Position numbers and translations under genes: made by a program. A stretch of DNA of 64,000 bases, taken from NCBI GenBank assembly GCA_013400975.1, contig WBMZ01006406.1:124001-188000 (forward strand). The letters run 5' to 3'. The notes beneath the pieces were generated by a model that saw only the letters and a program-made list of their open reading frames with translations, had not been told where the DNA came from and ran no database searches. This document shows positions 52,801 through 64,000 of this stretch, piece after piece (position 1 is the first letter of the stretch; the number at the start of each line of letters is the position of its first letter). The DNA comes from Atrichornis clamosus (Eukaryota; Chordata; Aves; Passeriformes; Menuridae).

Positions 52801-53965
52801 TTGTAACAAATCATTTATTCATCTAAAATGTGTCTTTTTCCCTCCATTTATTAGGAAAATAGATTAGAAACTATAACTTTAAAACCCCTTGTGAGAAGCA
52901 AGGATGGATGACATGTAACCTGCAACTGTAGCTTGTTCCTTTGGGGGAAAAAACTGTCTGCTTCAACTTTGAGCATGACTGAGAGGTCTGTTTTGATCAA
53001 TAAACTGCCACCACAAAATCTGTGTCTTATTAATGCATTTCTTTCATCTTCCATTGAAAATCTGAGATGAAAATCTACTACCATCACTCGTAACACCAGT
53101 TCTCCTGAAAATGTATCAACAATCTTGGCATTGGGATGCTGAGATCTGCTAAGTCCAAGCATTTACAATCAAAACCACCCATTTTTGCAAATGTCTTTAG
53201 AAATATCCATTCCTTTGTTGATCTGGGCCTACATCAGTTACATCAGATGAGGACCATGGTCTGTAATCCCACCTACAGGAGATCTTTTACCATTTTTGGC
53301 AGGACATGGAAAATAACACTGGTGAGAGAGAGAGTAGCCATGAGAAAAAGAGAAAGCTCCACAGAAAAGCTTGGGATGAGGTCAGAAATAGAGAAAGTGC
53401 TGCCTTTTCTCCCGGTATCTGTTTAAATAATGGAAGTATAAAAGCAGAAGTGGTGAAAGCATATTGGCTATGTCACTTTATTTAATGATAAGCAGCAAAC
53501 ATAATGAGGTTTCTAAAGCACTCGATTATTTAAATTACAGAATGACCCCCATGACACATTTTGGAGAAAAGGACTTCAGCGTGCCTGGTACCAGTTCAGA
53601 TGCAGCCAAGGCAGCAGCGAGCACTGTCAGCTGATAATCACTTATTAGCAAACAAAACTCACGGGCTCTGCCCCCTTACTGGAGGATGTGTCTGTCTCCA
53701 GCATTAGTGGCACAACTGGAACTAACTCTGCCCTGCTCTTTGAAGGAGGCCAGGTACTGAACATACACAAAGACTTAATTCCAAACTCTTTTGAAGAAAG
53801 TGATCCCTCTTTTTGAAGTAATTTTGAGTGATACTGTTTAGACTAGGACTAAGCAGAGCATCAATTTTCTAATGCCTTTAGGCCCATCATTTATGATAGC
53901 AATGGTTATTAAAAAAATAATAAACGTTTTTTCCAGAAACATTGTCATCTCACATGTTTACGTAC
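49893..53965 (-). other. CTNNA3: CTNNA3 intron 6
   Basis: This 4.07-kb intron lies between two in-frame catenin exons, with donor GTACGT at the 53965 side and acceptor ending TTTTTTCCAG at the 49893 side. It contains no exon, no recognisable repeat of length and no RNA gene. Its small open frames, for example around 50.9-51.2 and 52.9-53.4 kb, match no protein family I recognise. Confidence 0.85.
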
Positions 53966-54229
53966 CTCAAGCTCATCAAGTGCACTTCCAAGAGTAGCTG
54001 TGTGAGATGTAGGTTGTTCCACTTTATTTCCAACTCCTTGGGAAGCATTAGAAATTACATTGAGAGCATTCTGAATTTCATTGCAAATTGAATCCTTGCT
54101 GGCTGTAAGGGATGCAACATCTGAATGTTCCAAACAAGCTGAACATATTGAATGTAGGAAAGCAGAATTTTCCTTCAGGGATGCACGTGCTGCAGCAATT
54201 TCATCTCGCTGATTGCTAGATTTCAAATC
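53966..54229 (-). CDS. CTNNA3: CTNNA3 (alpha-T-catenin) exon 6, end of N-terminal domain
   Basis: This 264-bp, 88-codon minus-strand exon is read from 54229 down to 53966. It lies between acceptor TTTTGCTGACAG and donor GTACGT, phase 0 at both ends. It starts DLKSSNQRDEIAAARASLKE, contains SICSACLEHSDVASL and IQNALNVISNASQGV, and ends LGSALDELE. It corresponds to the last helices of the N-terminal domain (beta-catenin binding and homodimerisation) and the linker into the middle domain. In CTNNA1 the matching region begins near the HRDQMAAARG segment. Joining it to the next exon gives DELE|NLIVL, which is continuous in alpha-catenins, so no exon is missing between them. The linker around Gly-Asn-Lys-Val-Glu-Gln-Pro is the least conserved part of the family and carries no recognisable motif. 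No frameshift or stop is present. Confidence 0.92.
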
Positions 54230-54529
54230 CTGTCAGCAAAAGAACATGCTGTTTATTTCCAAAAGCACTTCAAAACTGTCAAGAAATGTATAAACATTTT
54301 TTTTCTTCTATCTCTACTCTGTTTAAGGAAACATCCAGTGTAAATTCATCAAAGACTGTGAAAATGGACTGTAACAATACTTACTATTGAATCATCATTA
54401 TCTCATGAGAAATGAACAAAGTACGTGTAAAACAACCACAATTTTTATTGTGCCTTACAACCATGAACTGTCCATGTTTTGTTTGTTTTTAAGCAGTTTC
54501 CCTCTCAGAAAACTGACCTGGAAATTAGC

Positions 54530-54562
54530 TGTCTTTCTTCCTAACCATGTCTTTCTTCCTAA
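54530..54562. repeat. Short tandem duplication, 18-bp period
   Basis: tgtctttcttcctaa occurs at 54530-54544 and at 54548-54562. It lies about 300 bp upstream (minus-strand sense) of a CTNNA3 acceptor but is not part of its pyrimidine tract. Confidence 0.8.
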
Positions 54563-57508
54563 GCAATAGAGAAGGACAGAGGTGCACACGGAGTTAAACA
54601 AGGCATTCTGTAATTGTTACATCTGAGCAAATTTCCTGTGTTTGCTTCCCTGTCCCACCAGCCCTTGTCTCGCGCACACTGCAGAAAGGAACAGCAGCTC
54701 AGGGATAAGAATCCTGCACTCCTGGGAAGTGGGAAGCATGGAAGGTCTGAAAAATGAAAAATGTGCTTGAGAGAAGCCATGCTGAGATGCCACTGCCTTT
54801 TTCCCCCCTCTGTCCCTGCTGTGTACACACTTAAAGCACTCTGGGACCTTACCACACCCATCTTGTTCCTCCCTTCTCCACCCAGCTCTCTTTGAAACCC
54901 TACAGCCTCCCACCAGCCCAGACAACACAGCTTGACTGAACTACCAAGTCCAGTTTAACTGGTTCTAGGAATCAATCTTGGGTGCTGTTATTCGGACAAG
55001 TGGAAGTTCTGAACTTTGGGACAACCACACGGTCAGCATCAGGCTGTAAAGAGCCTCCTGTCTCATCCTATTTTAATCTAGACATTCTCCCACACTACTT
55101 CTGCCCCTTGTCCCTTTGAAAACAAAACTAGTGGATATTTGTGAAATTGCTTGGCTGAAGGAGACAGTTAAATTCACTGGGAAAATAAAAAAGGGAAAAT
55201 AGCACATCTGAGCCTGTGGCACCAGATTCAAATGATGAGAAGAGGCACAATGAAGAATGAACATGAAAATGCATACAAAACTTCTCACAGCCTGCCCCGA
55301 GGCAATCTGAAGTCTAATTATTTTCCTTTGCATTGCATCAGGCTCTATAAGCATTATTTACAAATGCATCACAGTATCCACTTCTCACTGCATAAAGTTT
55401 TTAAGTTTATGGCTGAAGAAAAGAGCATTTGATATTAAATGAACCAGTCCTGTATTTTTAAAATCTCATTTACTCCAAGATGTGCATTGGACATAGGACT
55501 GCATCTTACTTCCTCAGGCTAACTTGGAAATCTCAGGGATACAGTAACAAAAAAACCAAAAGCAAACAAAATGAGAGAGAGAGATGCATTCTTAAACAGA
55601 AGCAGACAACAGTTTAACTAACTGATCATCTGAATCAGAAAACTGTTTTCTTGAGTGTATTAACACACAATATATTTTTAAACTTTTAATAAACCAATAT
55701 ATAAATGAACCACCACCGTGCAAGAATGATTTCATTTCCTAGTACGTTCAAATCCAAATATTACTGCACCTTCAACCTCAGTAAAGCATCTGCAATTTAT
55801 CCAGTGTACTGGACTTTTTTTTTTAAAAAAAAAGGTTATTTAAACACAAACCCGTGTCCTAATTAGTGAATCTATCTTTCCTGCAATTATATTACAAGGC
55901 AGCAGCCTGTCCTCTTTTCTCCTCTGCTACAAGGAAGCCAGGGACCTAGAGATACATTGGGAAGGCAACACAGCACTTTGGTCTAACTGGCTTCTATTAT
56001 TTACCATTTCTTACTTTGCTGCATCATATGCAAACAATCAAACCCAAAATCCCTTCAAAATGACTTTTTCCCTCTAAAACAGTACTGTGTAACCAGGACT
56101 GAGGGGGTCATAAGAAATCCAAAACTGGTAAGACAGTAGCACAAAGCCAGTGACAGCAGTCTGGAAACACATCTGGAAACAGTCACAAAAGGTTCAGTAA
56201 GTGAAGGTTTTTTACTAAACACAGAATGTTTTTGTTTCACACAATACTGTAGAGAGATTCAGAGTCATGGCATTGGTAAATTCACCTACAAGAGCCTCAC
56301 TTTTGTTCAATAACATGTTAAAATGAAAAAAACCATGCTTTGATCCATGAAATTCACCACTACTTTGTTTTTCAGCTGTGAGCCTTGAACCCAAAAGAAG
56401 CCACAGAACCATTATTCCTTTCCACCTTGAGAAATAATTAATTCCTTGAGATTTTTCATGTGAAAAGGAAGAAACAGCTGATGATCTTAGTCTGATCTGC
56501 ATAAATGGACAAAAAAAAAAAAACAACCTTAAAATTGAGTGATTTCTCTATAAAATCTGTGCATATGTGGATTATCAGAATAATGAACTAGTTCTTTGAA
56601 GGAGGAATTTAGTCTCCACAAATGTCTGCATTTCACTCAGCTACTTTACTGAACCGTAGACTTTTTTTTTTCATGGTTTACCACTTTCCTTTTATTCCAA
56701 CTTCTTTTTTAGACTAGTGGACTATGTCCTCTGGTCTGGCATATTTTTCCACACTAAGTCAGACATATCATATGAGACCAGCTGAGATCAGAGATAATCT
56801 CATCTCCAACCACTGCCAATCTAAGAGGCCCAGCACAGTAACATTTCCCCAGGCTGCTGTCCCAGCCCCACCAGGACATACTTCTGTGTCTTCCCTATAC
56901 CTGGTTGTCCACGATAAGAATGGAAAATTAATACATAATCACAGATCCCAGCTGTGGATTGTTGCAGGTAAACATGGTGAATGGACAAGAAGACTTTTAA
57001 TGGAAAACTTGAAAACTACCTTGACTGTTAAGCTTTGATTGTGCTACTTCAATAAGAAAAGGGCAGGGGGGGAAAAAATTCTGTTCTTTATCCCACATAA
57101 TACATCTATGGTTTGACAGCTCAGTACACCAGGAAGCCAGCTCTTGTTGACTGAGCATTCCCATGAGCACAGCTCACGGGGTCTGGGACCACCGTGGGTA
57201 CAAATGACACTGCTGTATTTTGCACCAGCTGCAGCCAATGGCAGCTCCACACAAAGTGCACTGCAGTCCCCCAGCCTGCTGTCTGCAGAGACAGACGCTA
57301 TTGAACCGACTTCTGTATCCAGGGAGAACACAGGCACACAAACCCTCGCAATTTCGTACTACTATAGAAATAGGGCACAAAAGCATTAGTTTTTATCACA
57401 GCTTAAACCTGGGCTTTAGCATTCAGCTTTCAGTCAGAAGTGACTGCCAAATCGTGCATAGTTGGTGATTCAAAGACCATAATAAAGCTCAAACTCTTCC
57501 AAGAGCAA

Positions 57509-58198
57509 TCATACACTTTTCAACTGGGCAAGGCTCCAGATTACATATTTCATAAGTATTGTGTCGTCCTTTTCAGTGAAAGAAAATATCTCACAGACAA
57601 GCAAGCGAAAAAGATCTGGGGATGATAGCGATGGCCAGGTCTCCCTGGGCCATGTCAGTTCTGCCAAGGGAATGCTGTTTACATAGGGTTTAGAGCTGAC
57701 ACCCCTCAGGGCTCTGCCCAGCCTCACCTGGGAACTGCATCCACACTCACCCCTGGGCCCTGCAGCCCCCATTCCACACGTCCTGGGACCTTCAGGCCCT
57801 CTCCAAACCGTGCCATAGGAGTACCAGACTGCAGCTCCACCACAGCTGCCTCTGCCAGTCTGACCTCCTGAGCTCCATCCAGCCCTGTCACCACGGCACT
57901 TCTGAGATACCACGGGGCTGTCTCTCACCTGGTCACCCTCACCTGATGCACGGCCTGATCTCACAGCTTGTCCTCTGACCTGCCTCATCACCACAAACTT
58001 TCCTGAGAATCTGGACTCCACAGCTGGCATGCCTGGGTCCCACTGATGTGGGTGGTGAAGCCCTGCCTGAGGGAGCAGCCAGCCCTCCCTGCACCCCACA
58101 GGACCTCTTTCATTAGTAGATAAGCATTTACCATCAGCAGGGATCACCTGCACCAGCTCCATCATAAAGCTGACTCTGCCTGCTCTACAAAATACCAA
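57509..58198 (-). other. GC-rich segment with the longest open frame, unrecognised
   Basis: A 229-codon minus-strand open frame runs through a locally GC-rich island (about 57640-58200) inside AT-rich CTNNA3 intron. The conceptual product is rich in Gly, Arg, Ser and Val, with low-complexity character and no domain, signal peptide or membrane segment I can identify. GC-rich DNA lowers stop-codon frequency, so length alone is weak evidence. It could be an unclassified retroelement fragment (for example a CR1 5' region or a solitary LTR) or anonymous GC-rich intron. I do not call it a gene. Confidence 0.3.
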
Positions 58199-61100
58199 GT
58201 TTGCAAAGTTGCAAACAGCATAAGCTGGTGGCTCCTTTCCTCCACATTAGGTTTTTAATTACATCCGAACCAACAATGTACACAAGTGACCGTAACCACA
58301 CAAAAAACAGGCACAAATAAGCACTGGGAAAAACACCTGACAGGATAAAGGCTTTCTTAGCACAAATGAAACATCACTAGCTGTGCTCTACTGACCACTG
58401 AAGATTCCCTTACATGTATTCAAAGCAAATTAAACACCACTGAGATCCCCCAGTAAATTCAGAACTGTGCTGAATCACAGGAATTTGTTTAAATGCACCT
58501 TTGTGCACTTGTCATTGACTGAAACAAAATCCTGCCATCACGTCTAGAAAGAAAATTAGTAGATTGTCCAGTGTTGAAGAGATGGAAAGTCACTAGAAAC
58601 TCTTCTAAAAACATCTCATCTGATCCTTCACAGAGGACACCTGTATTACCAAAGCCAGTTCATTTGCATTTTGTTTGTCTGTTTTAAATACATGGGTTTC
58701 CAGAGATTATTCCAGTTCAAACAGGTAGATGAAATAAATACTGTTACACTCCAGAGCCATAAAAATGTTTCCTTTCTCACTTCTCTGATAGACAGCCAGT
58801 GCAGAAACACTGACCATCCCCAAAACAACAGTGTTTGCAGGCACCACAGAAAGAAGCCACTTTCAAAGATGTGTCCTACAGATTGACCACATCTGGACAG
58901 CAACAGGCGCCTATCCTCACCGAGCATGAGCATAGTATGTGCTTGACTGTGAGGAATTCAAAGCTAACTTTCTACAAAGAAAGTCATATCCAGCCTCCAG
59001 ACTCATTTTGCCTGACTTGAGAAATCATCAGCAGTTCTTCTTGTCTCATGGTATCACTACAGCACATACCGAGTACAGAAACACCACATACACACACAAA
59101 ATACAGACTCTATGGCTAAAAGTGCAGGCAGAGTTTGTTTGCATCAGCCACATGCATGAATACTCAAAATGGCAAGTGCTACAGTACAAATCCATATCAA
59201 TGTTATCATAACACTAAGCCTTAAGTAATTCCCTCTGCCCCTAAGATAACTCAGCAGTCTTTATAAAACTGTATCTTTCAGTCAACTTAAAGCAAGCAGG
59301 AAATGGATTTACGGGACTGAAGTTCCCAGTAGAAGTTTGATTCTATACCTATTTACTACCAATCATACATGTTTAATATACAATATCACAGAAAAGCAAA
59401 GTTATCTTATACAAAACCGTGACTAGTTAATACCAGTCTGTTCCTTCAATTTCTTCCAGGAGTTAACTGTTCAGAAGAGAAGATGCAGCTTCTTTTGATG
59501 ATTTGATTGCATCAGATTCCAACTACTGCACAATATTCCGTCTCCCGCATGCTTTGGCAACTTCTAGCCCAGTTACTGATGATGGGGCAATCCTTGCTGT
59601 CACTTCTCTACCTGCTATTTCTGGATCTGGTCCCTGCACTCCAATACCCTGCTGTTAACTTTCAGTCTCCTAGATGAAGCAGCTGATTTGGAAAGGTAGC
59701 AAAATGATTTTTTTTTCCCAGTAAGAATTAATATACTAGCCCACAAAGGTTTTCACCTAGCACAGCTAGTCACATTTGTCACCACTGAGCTTGCCTAGAA
59801 CTAGAGCAGGAGCCATTCATCAAGGGGAAGACTCAGAATTTAGCAACCTCCAGAAGGTCTTATCACATCTGGAAACTTTAACCAAGCTGTTAAAGCTTTC
59901 AGAAAACGTTTAGGCCTGGATTTTTTTCAATGGAAGATGACTCATTCAAAAATGCCGCAGAATGGCATTCATCCACAACTATTTTTTCCCACAATTTTAT
60001 TAAGCTCTCGTAATACCATATGTGATTATTTTTACTTGCTTCTTTTTTGATGTTTTAAAATTAGAAGGGATTTGGGGATATTTATTAGATTGAAAACTTG
60101 TTTCATCCTCTGCTTTAGCGGTATTAGGCTACTTAGAAACAACTTCTGTAAAACTATTAGTGCTGCCAGATCACCTCCTACAGGGTCCAGGAGCACTTTG
60201 ACTGATACACAGTTTAACAGACAACAAACAAATAGACCTTTCACACTCAGCCTGTTCTGGTTTAGCCTTCTTTTTATACAAGTAATCATGTCAAAGCATC
60301 TTATAACCGCCACAAGAATTCAAGATCTCTTTCTCCAACAAATTAGCTCAAGTTCCCCCAGGTACAAGTTTCTCCTTGTCTTGAGCAGAGCATAGTTCAA
60401 TTTTCCTAGATTTATAATCTTAGTCTGAAAGATGGGAAATCATGAAAATAAACAGGTACAGGACTCCTACCAGGCAACCTGTTCCAACTGCTGTTTTCTC
60501 ACAGATGATATACTCAACAAATCTTCATGGCCTCTGCCCTTATTCTTCTGTCAAACTCCACGTACAGTATAATTCTTTTTAACATTAATTATAAATACTT
60601 CCCACAGTAAAATAATATACTTTCCTTTTTTCTAATTAGAAAAAATCCAAAACTAAAACAAGTTGAATCAATGTAAATCAAGTAAATCCATGACTGCAGT
60701 CATGCAGTCTCTTAAGACGCACACAATTGAAACTGCAGGGAATATTAAGTTTCTCTAACTTGAGGACACGTCCAATTGACGAGTGGAAAGAGCGTCACTC
60801 AAGCAAATGGCACTGAAGTGCTAATCCATCAAAACAAGCTTATTAGCATTACCAATTTCAGAGTTTGTTTTCACTGTTCAGCTGAAACTGCAAAATGAGC
60901 TGGTTTCAAGTATTTATCATCAACAATCCTTTTTTTTCCCCCTTGTATATCAATTTAAGATTTTACATTTTGTTTTCTGCATACCTTGCAAACACTTCCA
61001 GGACAGAAACTCAGAGCAAGAAAGAAACAGCCATAAGCCCTTGAGCTCTGTACTGAATGTTAATGCATTATATGTGATAGATTTAATACAGAACTGAGAA

Positions 61101-63183
61101 TAAATGACTTTCAGCAGCTGCACTCTAGACCTATAAATTGCTGTGAGTACTACAAAATCCATACAGAGGAAGAACAACTGTATAATTTACAGCATCAGTA
61201 TCTGTCAAGAAATGCTGCAAATACAGAACTTGATTTCTTCCTTTTAACATTCCTATTAAAATTAGAAATTACTCTTACATAGATTCTATTTAGATTAGGA
61301 ATTTTATTCATCTTCCCTGATGGCACATCAATGCCGAGCACCATTTAATTCTTACCACTGTTAAACTAAATTCAAAACGCATAAACACCAAGGGAGTTTT
61401 ATAAAACAAATACACAATAAGCTAAGGATTAGTTTCTATTTCACACAGCATATGCTTTGAGAAGATGAGAACAGGGCAGCACTCTGATGAGATTTTTTGC
61501 ACGCACAACAGGCAAATGCTACACAAATCCAGAGCAAGCAAATCTCAGGATGAATCCCTACCAACAGTACTGAGAGCCAGCGTGTCCCTTCTTGATGCTT
61601 GAGAGGATTTTGCATCATCTTCACAGCACAGCGTGACCAGCCCAAAAGTATGACCCAACATACTACAAAAATATGTAGTGTAGCACAGTAGCTATAAAGA
61701 TCGAAAAACTGCACACTGTCATTCATTTCAAGGAAAAAGTTCAAAGTTTTGGGTCCCAAATTCATGCGTCCGCTCAAAAGCTATACATTGTTGTTAATTT
61801 GTGGATACCAAACAAGGGATTTTTAATGGATGAACCAGATCTGAATTTTTCACTGACAAGAAAGTACCTTTTATCAGCCTGTGGCTGCAAATCAGGAAAG
61901 TGGAAAAACTTTCTTTTTTCCCCCAGACAACAGACACTGTAACAGTTGTTTTTATTAAAAAAAAAAACCAAACCAAAACAGAAGAAAACCCCAACAAATC
62001 CCCCCCCCACCACAATCTCTAGTAACATCCTTATTAACACAAGTAATTTCAAAATCCATGGAGCCACAAGGATTTTGTTTTTATGAAGGCAACACTAACA
62101 GCTCCTTCAAGACTGAGATCAGTATGGAACTGCAGTGCCTTGTACATTCATTACCTTAAGAGACTCCTGTCTGTTAACAGTAGTTTAAACTTCCAATTTA
62201 ATTAATATATCAGCTTCAAGCTTTTATAGTTCAAATGACCCAACTTTTACAGTTTAATTGACTCAGTAGGAGACAATGTCATCCTGGTCTCCTCACAGTG
62301 CATTTTATATATAGCAATAAAGTTGGTAAATGCTGTTTTCTTGATCTCTAAACAGGTAAAAAATAAGCTGTTCAAGTCCCTTGAAAAAATTCAGCTGATG
62401 TAAACCTGTCTGAAATAAGGCATTTCATTATGATTTCTGTTGCAGAAAGTCGGAAAAGTTTCAATAGATAATTTCCATTTTTCTAGACTGAATGTCCTAT
62501 CAGAGGTTCAGTCATATGAGACCCCTTCAAACTGGTCAGAACTCAGTCTTATCCCTGTATCAGACACATAACACTAAAAACAGAACAGGAAACCTATTTG
62601 TAAGTATTATCTCACATGGCATTATTTTAATAGATCTCTCCTCCACTCCCTCTCCACGTAGAACTTTGAATTCCATTTAAGTTTGAAGAAACTTAATAGA
62701 GAAAAAGTAAACCATAAACTGCAGGTGAGAAAAAGTGTGAAAAAAAAATATTGACTTACTTTGCACTGGCTTGTATAACATTTTCCATTATAAAACCTCT
62801 GCTTTCAGCTGTTCCTACTTTTGACAAATGAATAGGTTGGGCTGAAAGTCTCACATCACATATCTGAAGAGGACTGCTGATCTTTCCTTATTTGATGTTT
62901 TGTTTGTTTACAGAAAATACAGGTTCGGGACTTTCAGCTTAAAGGCTAAGGAAAGCATTCTTTCCATGTTAATGTGGTCTGAGCAGTATTTTCTGGAAAA
63001 AATACACTATTTGCATTTTTTCTTTGAAGAACTGACTTAAAGTCTGCTTCCCTTAATATCGTGCAAAGTTGCAGTAGCAAAAATAAGAATCAAGTAGAAA
63101 ACACTACAGCGTAATGGGCAGAGAGAACCTGGGATCCTCAGCCCTGGGAGACTGCTCTGATGGGGTACAGAGGTGAAGGAGCA

Positions 63184-63305
63184 GAAACAGAATCCCCAGC
63201 TCTGCCCTATTTGTTTCCTCACACAGAATACTTTCTAACTTTAGGAAACAGAATCCCCAGCTCTGCCCTATTTGTTTCCTCACACAGAATACTTTCTAAC
63301 TTTAG
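63184..63305. repeat. Exact 61-bp tandem duplication (two copies)
   Basis: Positions 63184-63244 and 63245-63305 are identical over 61 bp, beginning gaaacagaatccccagctct and ending ctttctaactttag. The copies abut with no spacer, and the flanks differ immediately outside. Perfect identity in intron implies a recent event, or a duplication introduced in assembly. Confidence 0.97.
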
Positions 63306-64000
63306 CTCTGTGTCAGAAATTCAGTGTGATAAAGCAATTTTCTCTAAATTGGTTTTTAAAACTATTCTTTAAGAAAGTTATTCCTCCCTCCTAATTATGA
63401 GACATTGTATTGAAGCAATTACACACTATTCTTTCAATTAGTCACTCAGTGCAAGGCTTGGCTACCTCGCTCAGAATTAAAGCAAAATTGTACAGAATTA
63501 AAGCAATTCTCTGTAATTGCCGTGTTACTCTTCAGAGGCCTGATGGTTTGCTGTCTGTAGGCTCTTTTGTTTTTTCTATCTGCATCCCACCAAAGCCTAT
63601 TCATCATCAGGAGGCACATTTCTTACACCTCACCTGATGCTTGCACAGTTTTCTGAGGTAAAATGCATTCACTCTTGAGAATAAGAGTCTGAATGTCAGA
63701 TGCTGTATCCCAATGACATTAGAGGAAGCAAATAATGAGGGGAAAAAACACATGTAGATAAGTGAATACGGAGAAAGAAAATATAGATAAAACGTAAGTT
63801 AGAGAGCAGAAATGCTAACTGAAGGAAAGAGGTAGGGGATTACTGAAAGGCAATAAGCAGAAGGAACAGCAGACAGTACACGTGGCCATCAGGCCTTGGT
63901 ATTGCATGTCTTGGGAGGCCTGAGATCTTCTCAGGGCATGAAATTTGACACGTGAGCACAGCAGTCCATCCTGATAAGGGAGAGAAATGGATTCCAACAT

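Larger units (their letters stand above)
54230..64000 (-). other. CTNNA3: CTNNA3 intron 5 (3' part)
   Basis: Intron sequence upstream of the exon ending at 54229. The preceding catenin exon should encode a segment ending in an Ala-Ala-(Lys/Arg)-Arg-Gln-Gln-type stretch. I could not find it on the minus strand up to 64000, so the intron probably extends beyond the window. The region holds a GC-rich open stretch at 57.5-58.2 kb, an exact 61-bp tandem duplication at 63.2 kb, and otherwise AT-rich sequence. Confidence 0.7.

Noticed and set aside
54230..64000. Search for the preceding CTNNA3 exon on the minus strand
   Set aside because: No segment with the expected helix pattern and paired splice sites was found, so the exon is taken to lie outside the window.
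1..64000. tRNA, rRNA, CRISPR array, bacterial operon or phage features
   Set aside because: No cloverleaf with a GGTTCRANYCC box, no regular spacer-repeat array and no dense ORF packing were seen. The composition and splice-bounded exons are those of a vertebrate genome.

Overview
The window looks like vertebrate nuclear DNA, most probably from a bird or another sauropsid. It is AT-rich and intron-dominated. It has no prokaryote-style gene packing, and it carries several decayed CR1-type LINE fragments, the commonest interspersed repeat of bird, turtle and crocodile genomes. Only three short stretches have convincing protein-coding character, and each is bounded by good splice signals or a stop codon.

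Layout: positions 1-25030 are intron for both genes. At 25031-25240 (+) lies the last coding exon of a leucine-rich-repeat transmembrane neuronal protein, called LRRTM3 (69 residues, then TAA). Its AU-rich 3' UTR follows for more than 1 kb. From there to 49688 no further exon is visible. On the minus strand, 49892-49689 and 54229-53966 are two consecutive exons of an alpha-catenin, best matched to alpha-T-catenin (CTNNA3). They are numbered 7 and 6 by analogy with the mammalian gene and join in frame. From 54230 to the right end I find no further exon, so the N-terminal exons of CTNNA3 lie beyond 64000. The remaining catenin exons and the large LRR-coding exon of LRRTM3 lie to the left of position 1.

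The two genes support each other's identity. In vertebrates each alpha-catenin gene carries an LRRTM gene on the opposite strand inside a large intron (CTNNA1/LRRTM2, CTNNA2/LRRTM1, CTNNA3/LRRTM3), and this window shows that nested, antisense arrangement. The catenin exons encode the end of the N-terminal beta-catenin-binding domain and the start of the middle, vinculin-binding domain. The LRRTM3 exon encodes the distal cytoplasmic tail of a synapse-organising membrane protein.

The rest is repeats and non-coding sequence: four CR1-type fragments in the same (minus) orientation, an exact 61-bp tandem duplication near the right end, several perfect inverted repeats (one in the LRRTM3 3' UTR), a CpG cluster near 36.7 kb and a GC-rich open stretch near 57.5-58.2 kb of unknown origin. 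I saw no tRNA, rRNA, CRISPR, operon or other prokaryotic feature, and no convincing previously undescribed system. The items flagged as findings are modest.
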